Of a DNA stretch of 64,000 nt, positions 59,016 through 64,000 are shown piece after piece. The translations under genes and the position numbers were made by a program. The DNA lies in the NCBI GenBank assembly GCA_004352715.1, contig SCFE01000047.1, positions 805,246 through 869,245 of the forward strand, written 5' to 3'. Under the pieces are notes generated by a model that did no database searches, was not told the DNA's origin, and was given only the letters and a program-made list of their open reading frames with translations. The stretch is from Hofstenia miamia (lineage: Eukaryota; Xenacoelomorpha; Acoela). How positions within the stretch are numbered: the first letter of the stretch is position 1; every line of letters begins with the position of its first letter.

Positions 59016-59520
59016 CTGGCATGGGTGAATTGACTCAACAAGAGGGCAAATGAAAATAGAAAACTCTAAAAACAAGAGAACGTTTTAATTATTACTTTTA
59101 TGAATGCATTTAATTCAGTTTCAAAAAGTCGTCAAATTTTTAATTTCATTCTTTCAAACATTAAACCTAGAAATTTGTTCCTTTGATAAATAATAGATTT
59201 TCCAAAACCTGCATTTGAAATTGTCTAGCGTAGTTTATGTATGAGAAAAAAGTGTGATAAATATAAATACTTATTAGTATACTTAATTAAAAAAAATTCT
59301 TTTGTATTTTTCTTAACTTCTTGGAATTGTCACAAAGAGAAATCATTGAATGAAGAAAAAATTTTAAAGACTAGAAATTCGGGTAGGAGTGGCTTGCAAA
59401 TCCTCGAATATGAGAATATCTTAAAGAAAATTTTAAATTTGTAAATATGAAATGCTATAGCATCCAACTCCAAACGATTACTTAGATCTTCATGCATCAA
59501 AAGCCATCATCACTGAGTTC
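59016..59520. other. intergenic, nothing recognised
   Basis: A 67-codon plus frame at 59241-59444 has no motif. Confidence 0.4.
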
Positions 59521-59578
59521 AGCACCCTATGAGATCCTATGAAGTGGGGGACCTAAGATAGCCGTGCTTGTATATATG

Positions 59579-60578
59579 NNNNNNNNNNNNNNNNNNNNNN
59601 NNNNNNNNNNNNNNNNNNNNNNNNNNNNNNNNNNNNNNNNNNNNNNNNNNNNNNNNNNNNNNNNNNNNNNNNNNNNNNNNNNNNNNNNNNNNNNNNNNNN
59701 NNNNNNNNNNNNNNNNNNNNNNNNNNNNNNNNNNNNNNNNNNNNNNNNNNNNNNNNNNNNNNNNNNNNNNNNNNNNNNNNNNNNNNNNNNNNNNNNNNNN
59801 NNNNNNNNNNNNNNNNNNNNNNNNNNNNNNNNNNNNNNNNNNNNNNNNNNNNNNNNNNNNNNNNNNNNNNNNNNNNNNNNNNNNNNNNNNNNNNNNNNNN
59901 NNNNNNNNNNNNNNNNNNNNNNNNNNNNNNNNNNNNNNNNNNNNNNNNNNNNNNNNNNNNNNNNNNNNNNNNNNNNNNNNNNNNNNNNNNNNNNNNNNNN
60001 NNNNNNNNNNNNNNNNNNNNNNNNNNNNNNNNNNNNNNNNNNNNNNNNNNNNNNNNNNNNNNNNNNNNNNNNNNNNNNNNNNNNNNNNNNNNNNNNNNNN
60101 NNNNNNNNNNNNNNNNNNNNNNNNNNNNNNNNNNNNNNNNNNNNNNNNNNNNNNNNNNNNNNNNNNNNNNNNNNNNNNNNNNNNNNNNNNNNNNNNNNNN
60201 NNNNNNNNNNNNNNNNNNNNNNNNNNNNNNNNNNNNNNNNNNNNNNNNNNNNNNNNNNNNNNNNNNNNNNNNNNNNNNNNNNNNNNNNNNNNNNNNNNNN
60301 NNNNNNNNNNNNNNNNNNNNNNNNNNNNNNNNNNNNNNNNNNNNNNNNNNNNNNNNNNNNNNNNNNNNNNNNNNNNNNNNNNNNNNNNNNNNNNNNNNNN
60401 NNNNNNNNNNNNNNNNNNNNNNNNNNNNNNNNNNNNNNNNNNNNNNNNNNNNNNNNNNNNNNNNNNNNNNNNNNNNNNNNNNNNNNNNNNNNNNNNNNNN
60501 NNNNNNNNNNNNNNNNNNNNNNNNNNNNNNNNNNNNNNNNNNNNNNNNNNNNNNNNNNNNNNNNNNNNNNNNNNNNNN
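59579..60578. other. assembly gap, 1000 N
   Basis: Round-number gap inside the Tc1-like element. It should contain the 5' UTR and start of the transposase. Confidence 0.95.
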
Positions 60579-60709
60579 AAGCAATGCCAGGGATATCATC
60601 AGATGTTTCACTTCTGAAAACATAATTGCCCCAAGCCAAAGTTCGGAAGACCAAAGACGACCTCCAAAACTTCTTTTCCTAGTAGTTTGCAAGGAATGGG
60701 CTGATGGTC

Positions 60710-61320
60710 ACCCCATGACGGCAAGAACTGTGTGAAACATCCTGAAGAAGTATTCAATTGCGACTTCTGTGGGACCCAGGAAGCCATTCTTAACCTCAAG
60801 CAAAGATTACGAGGCTGAGGTGGGCCAAGTTGATGGTAGACACTTCGTCTGAACATTGATGTAATGTTATATTTTCAGATGAATCAAGGTTTGAGATATA
60901 CCCATCAAAAAGAATGTTGATAAAGTGACCAACTGCGGAGAAGTTCAAATTTTTGCCTCAACTTACTTGGGGACCATGAATTATGATGGGAAATCTGTAA
61001 TGATATGGGGTACAATATGGAAATGTGGCTTTTTCAAGATTGTTCACATCACTGGTACTCTCCTAACCACGTAATATGCTTGGATTCTAGAAAAAGACCT
61101 CTTGCCACTCCTGGTATATCTCCAGACTTTAAAATTATCAAAAATATGTGGGATGAGGTCACATATCGAATTGGACAGCATACTCTTCACACTGAAGTCG
61201 AGCTTTGGAGCGTAATAAAGAAATAATTTTATTCAATTGCCAACAGCTTTATTGAAAGACTTTTTGCTTCAATCCCTGATCGCCTTGAAGCTGTTCATTT
61301 GCTCAAAGAAACACTCTACA
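60710..61320 (+). pseudogene. Tc1-like transposase, decayed
   Basis: Recognisable pieces in several frames. A second helix-turn-helix linker (MTARTV...ILKKYSIATS) near 60714-60760. The first catalytic motif (IFSDESRFEIYPSK) near 60873-60915. SVMIWGTI near 60990. ISPDFKIIKNMWDEV near 61115-61160. The expected QQDNAPxH-type second-Asp segment is missing between EKDLL and TPGISPD. In the last motif the usual Ile-Glu-Asn is Ile-Lys-Asn, so the third acidic residue is lost too. Frameshifts throughout; inactive. Confidence 0.85.
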
Positions 61321-61705
61321 AAATATTAAAAGAGACAATTTTGTTGCTTGTATTGCATCAATTATTAATTGGTGTATCTTATTTTGAATTTACTTTTTTC
61401 GGATTTGTTCATTTGTTAAAATTTTTTCAAATGGCTGAATACATTTTTCCACTGCACGTTTTCTAATTTTGATTAAAAATTAACAGCCAATTGTTATCCT
61501 ACATATTTTATGGTATTAGACATACAAATTTTCCACTCTTAATCAAAGTAAAATTTAGCAATAATTTTAGGCACACCCTATCCAACTAATGTTCATTATT
61601 TATTCAAAATAGGAAGGTGTTCGAATGCATATTTCCAGTACTGTATACATATATACAAGCACGGCTATCTTAGGTCCCCCACTTCATAGGACCTCATAGG
61701 GTGCT

Positions 61706-61784
61706 AGTAGTAAAAGGGACTTCCTTCCCGTGTCACTTTTTTCTGATTGGTCGAGAGGTGGGTCGTAGGAGGTGTCACTTTTTT
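61706..61784. repeat. short direct repeat beside a gap
   Basis: GTGTCACTTTTTT occurs at 61731-61743 and 61772-61784, the second touching the gap 61785-62784. It may mark a tandem repeat that broke the assembly. Confidence 0.5.
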
Positions 61785-62784
61785 NNNNNNNNNNNNNNNN
61801 NNNNNNNNNNNNNNNNNNNNNNNNNNNNNNNNNNNNNNNNNNNNNNNNNNNNNNNNNNNNNNNNNNNNNNNNNNNNNNNNNNNNNNNNNNNNNNNNNNNN
61901 NNNNNNNNNNNNNNNNNNNNNNNNNNNNNNNNNNNNNNNNNNNNNNNNNNNNNNNNNNNNNNNNNNNNNNNNNNNNNNNNNNNNNNNNNNNNNNNNNNNN
62001 NNNNNNNNNNNNNNNNNNNNNNNNNNNNNNNNNNNNNNNNNNNNNNNNNNNNNNNNNNNNNNNNNNNNNNNNNNNNNNNNNNNNNNNNNNNNNNNNNNNN
62101 NNNNNNNNNNNNNNNNNNNNNNNNNNNNNNNNNNNNNNNNNNNNNNNNNNNNNNNNNNNNNNNNNNNNNNNNNNNNNNNNNNNNNNNNNNNNNNNNNNNN
62201 NNNNNNNNNNNNNNNNNNNNNNNNNNNNNNNNNNNNNNNNNNNNNNNNNNNNNNNNNNNNNNNNNNNNNNNNNNNNNNNNNNNNNNNNNNNNNNNNNNNN
62301 NNNNNNNNNNNNNNNNNNNNNNNNNNNNNNNNNNNNNNNNNNNNNNNNNNNNNNNNNNNNNNNNNNNNNNNNNNNNNNNNNNNNNNNNNNNNNNNNNNNN
62401 NNNNNNNNNNNNNNNNNNNNNNNNNNNNNNNNNNNNNNNNNNNNNNNNNNNNNNNNNNNNNNNNNNNNNNNNNNNNNNNNNNNNNNNNNNNNNNNNNNNN
62501 NNNNNNNNNNNNNNNNNNNNNNNNNNNNNNNNNNNNNNNNNNNNNNNNNNNNNNNNNNNNNNNNNNNNNNNNNNNNNNNNNNNNNNNNNNNNNNNNNNNN
62601 NNNNNNNNNNNNNNNNNNNNNNNNNNNNNNNNNNNNNNNNNNNNNNNNNNNNNNNNNNNNNNNNNNNNNNNNNNNNNNNNNNNNNNNNNNNNNNNNNNNN
62701 NNNNNNNNNNNNNNNNNNNNNNNNNNNNNNNNNNNNNNNNNNNNNNNNNNNNNNNNNNNNNNNNNNNNNNNNNNNNNNNNNNNN
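61785..62784. other. assembly gap, 1000 N
   Basis: Round-number gap. The gag or 5' part of the retroelement at 62785 may lie here. Confidence 0.95.
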
Positions 62785-63412
62785 GAACCTGATTCCTGTC
62801 AAAATGAATGGCCAGATCATTAATGCTACTATTGACACTGGAGCTGCTGCTTCAATTATTAGCAACAAATGTTGTAAATGTTTGTGCTTAACACCCGATT
62901 CATTGGATTCTTCTTCCGTCAAGCTAATTGATGCTTCAGGAAATCAAATCTCCTTAAAGGGGAGATTGAGAGATGCTTCATTAAGAATTCATGCGAACCA
63001 TTTAGCATTGACCTCATTGTGATCAATACATCTAATTATAAACTCCCATATGATCTCATCCTAGGTAACGATTTTTTGGAAAAGAACGAGTGTGTCATCA
63101 ACTATAAAGCTAATACAATATCCCTCAAGGATCAAGAAGCTACACAGCTAGCAACTATTCCAGAACAAGAGGTCGTATTTGACTTGATTGAGCCTGTTTA
63201 TTTGGAGTCTAAGCATTGGACCAGAGCAGTGGTATTTTGAAAAAGTGAAATGAATGGAGATGTTATGATTGTAGGCCAAAGTGGTAAATATGTTAAAGGA
63301 GTTTCTTTTTCACCTGATCTCTGTAAAGTATCCAAAGGAAAGACATATGTGACAATCCTCAATGGATTTAATTTTCCCCTGGGATTATTTGATAAACAAA
63401 ATCTTTTAATGT
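62785..63412 (+). pseudogene. Ty3/gypsy-type retrotransposon protease, frameshifted
   Basis: Starts at the gap edge and reads the retropepsin core: hydrophobic strand, then the catalytic Asp-Thr-Gly-Ala motif at about 62834-62845, and a flap region. The frame shifts near 62990-63005. The second frame carries the C-terminal signature (YDLILGNDFL, then INYKANTISL) up to a TGA at 63238-63240. After that, about 57 more codons in the same frame resemble the protease-RT linker. No reverse transcriptase follows in the remaining 590 bp, and no LTR is visible. A dead, 3'-truncated copy. Confidence 0.8.
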
Positions 63413-64000
63413 GAAAACATCTTTAATTGAGATGAAAAATGCTTTAAATTATGTGTTCATCATTTAAAACTGAAACCATATATTACTATGACACATAAAG
63501 TAAAATAAAACAAAGAACAAAAAAATTTTGTGAAACATCAGCACTATTTTAAAAAATAATTCTATTTTAATAATTACTTATTGTAAATTTTTTTTGGTGA
63601 ATTTATTTTCTCAAGTTAATTATTTTGTTAATTTATTTGTCTTGCAATTCATTTCTTTACTTAGAGATTTGAATTATATCATTTGACTAAAAACAAATTA
63701 CTGTTAAAAAAGCATCAGACACTTTAATCAATGGAAAGATTATGAATTTATCGAGATAATGTCAGTGTGTTCTCTCCCAACATCAAATTACTTGTTACCA
63801 GTTGTGAAGGAGTCAGCATTTTAATGCTATGAAAGAAGAAATTCTCTTTTTACAGTTTTTGCTATTGTTTTTTCATTTGTAATTTAGTTTCTTTGCACAT
63901 TGGAATGATAATATATGTAGTGTTTTCATTTGCAAATTAAGTCTTGTCAGGAAATTTTTATTAACGTTAAACATGTACAAGAAATCATTTTTCATTTAAT
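63413..64000. other. intergenic, nothing recognised
   Basis: AT-rich; no RT, LTR or other feature seen. Confidence 0.5.

Larger units (their letters stand above)
59521..61705 (+). mobile_element. Tc1-like transposon with 58-bp inverted repeats
   Basis: Left repeat 59521-59578 and right repeat 61648-61705 are inverted copies with one mismatch in 58 bp. If the true ends are GCACCC...GGGTGC, the flanks are TA at the right (61704-61705) and CA at the left (59521-59522 region reads CA-type), i.e. a mutated TA target. A 1000-N gap sits directly after the left repeat, so the real length is unknown. Confidence 0.9.

Noticed and set aside
1-64000. tRNA, rRNA or other structured RNA genes
   Set aside because: No tRNA-like cloverleaf or rRNA segment was recognised by eye; a covariance-model scan would be needed to exclude them.

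Overview
The window is AT-rich animal nuclear DNA. Several features rule out a bacterial or organellar source: GT-AG introns, a hAT transposase split by three introns, a LINE tail, a Ty3/gypsy-type protease, piggyBac and Tc1/mariner remnants, and many (TA)n microsatellites. No base composition or codon table points to a particular phylum. A marine invertebrate is a guess from the mix of elements, not a finding. The sequence is a scaffold with eight N gaps, four of them exactly 1000 N, plus two single Ns. At least two places look like the same locus assembled twice.

Layout. 0-5 kb is mostly non-coding, with two possible short terminal exons, two low-complexity arrays and a MITE. 5.2-8.6 kb holds an unrecognised minus-strand coding region, inflated by a 1251-bp identical tandem copy joined by one N. 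9-21 kb is repeat-poor intergenic DNA with small hAT-type MITE remnants and a hAT C-terminal scrap. 21.8-23.0 kb is a 1156-bp non-autonomous element of a TA-target family with arrays of TTCACACAG motifs at both ends. 24.4-24.8 kb and 26.9 kb hold possible minus-strand host exons. 31.3-31.6 kb is the 3' end of a dead LINE. 32.9-33.4 kb is the best host-gene candidate, a PLAC8-like exon with two membrane segments. 34.7-39.2 kb has degenerate TTAGGG-like sequence and several MITEs. 39.7-42.2 kb is a longer copy of the TTCACACAG family that encodes a mariner-like N-terminal DNA-binding domain.

43.9-53.8 kb is a block of DNA transposons: a hAT MITE (perfect 8-bp TSD), a deleted Tc1-like element, a decayed ZMYM1-like hAT transposase, and a nearly complete 4.1-kb hAT element. 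The last has perfect TSDs and a four-exon, 838-codon transposase with only two stop codons. 54.2-57.1 kb is a piggyBac transposase pseudogene. 59.5-61.7 kb is a Tc1-like element with 58-bp near-perfect inverted repeats. 62.8-63.4 kb is a frameshifted retrotransposon aspartic protease.

The genes do not form a pathway. The window is best read as an accumulation of transposons, most inactive, around a few uncertain host exons. The most interesting items are the asymmetric subterminal motif arrays of the TTCACACAG family with its DNA-binding-domain-only ORF, and the hAT transposase that starts with a canonical PCNA-binding (PIP) motif.
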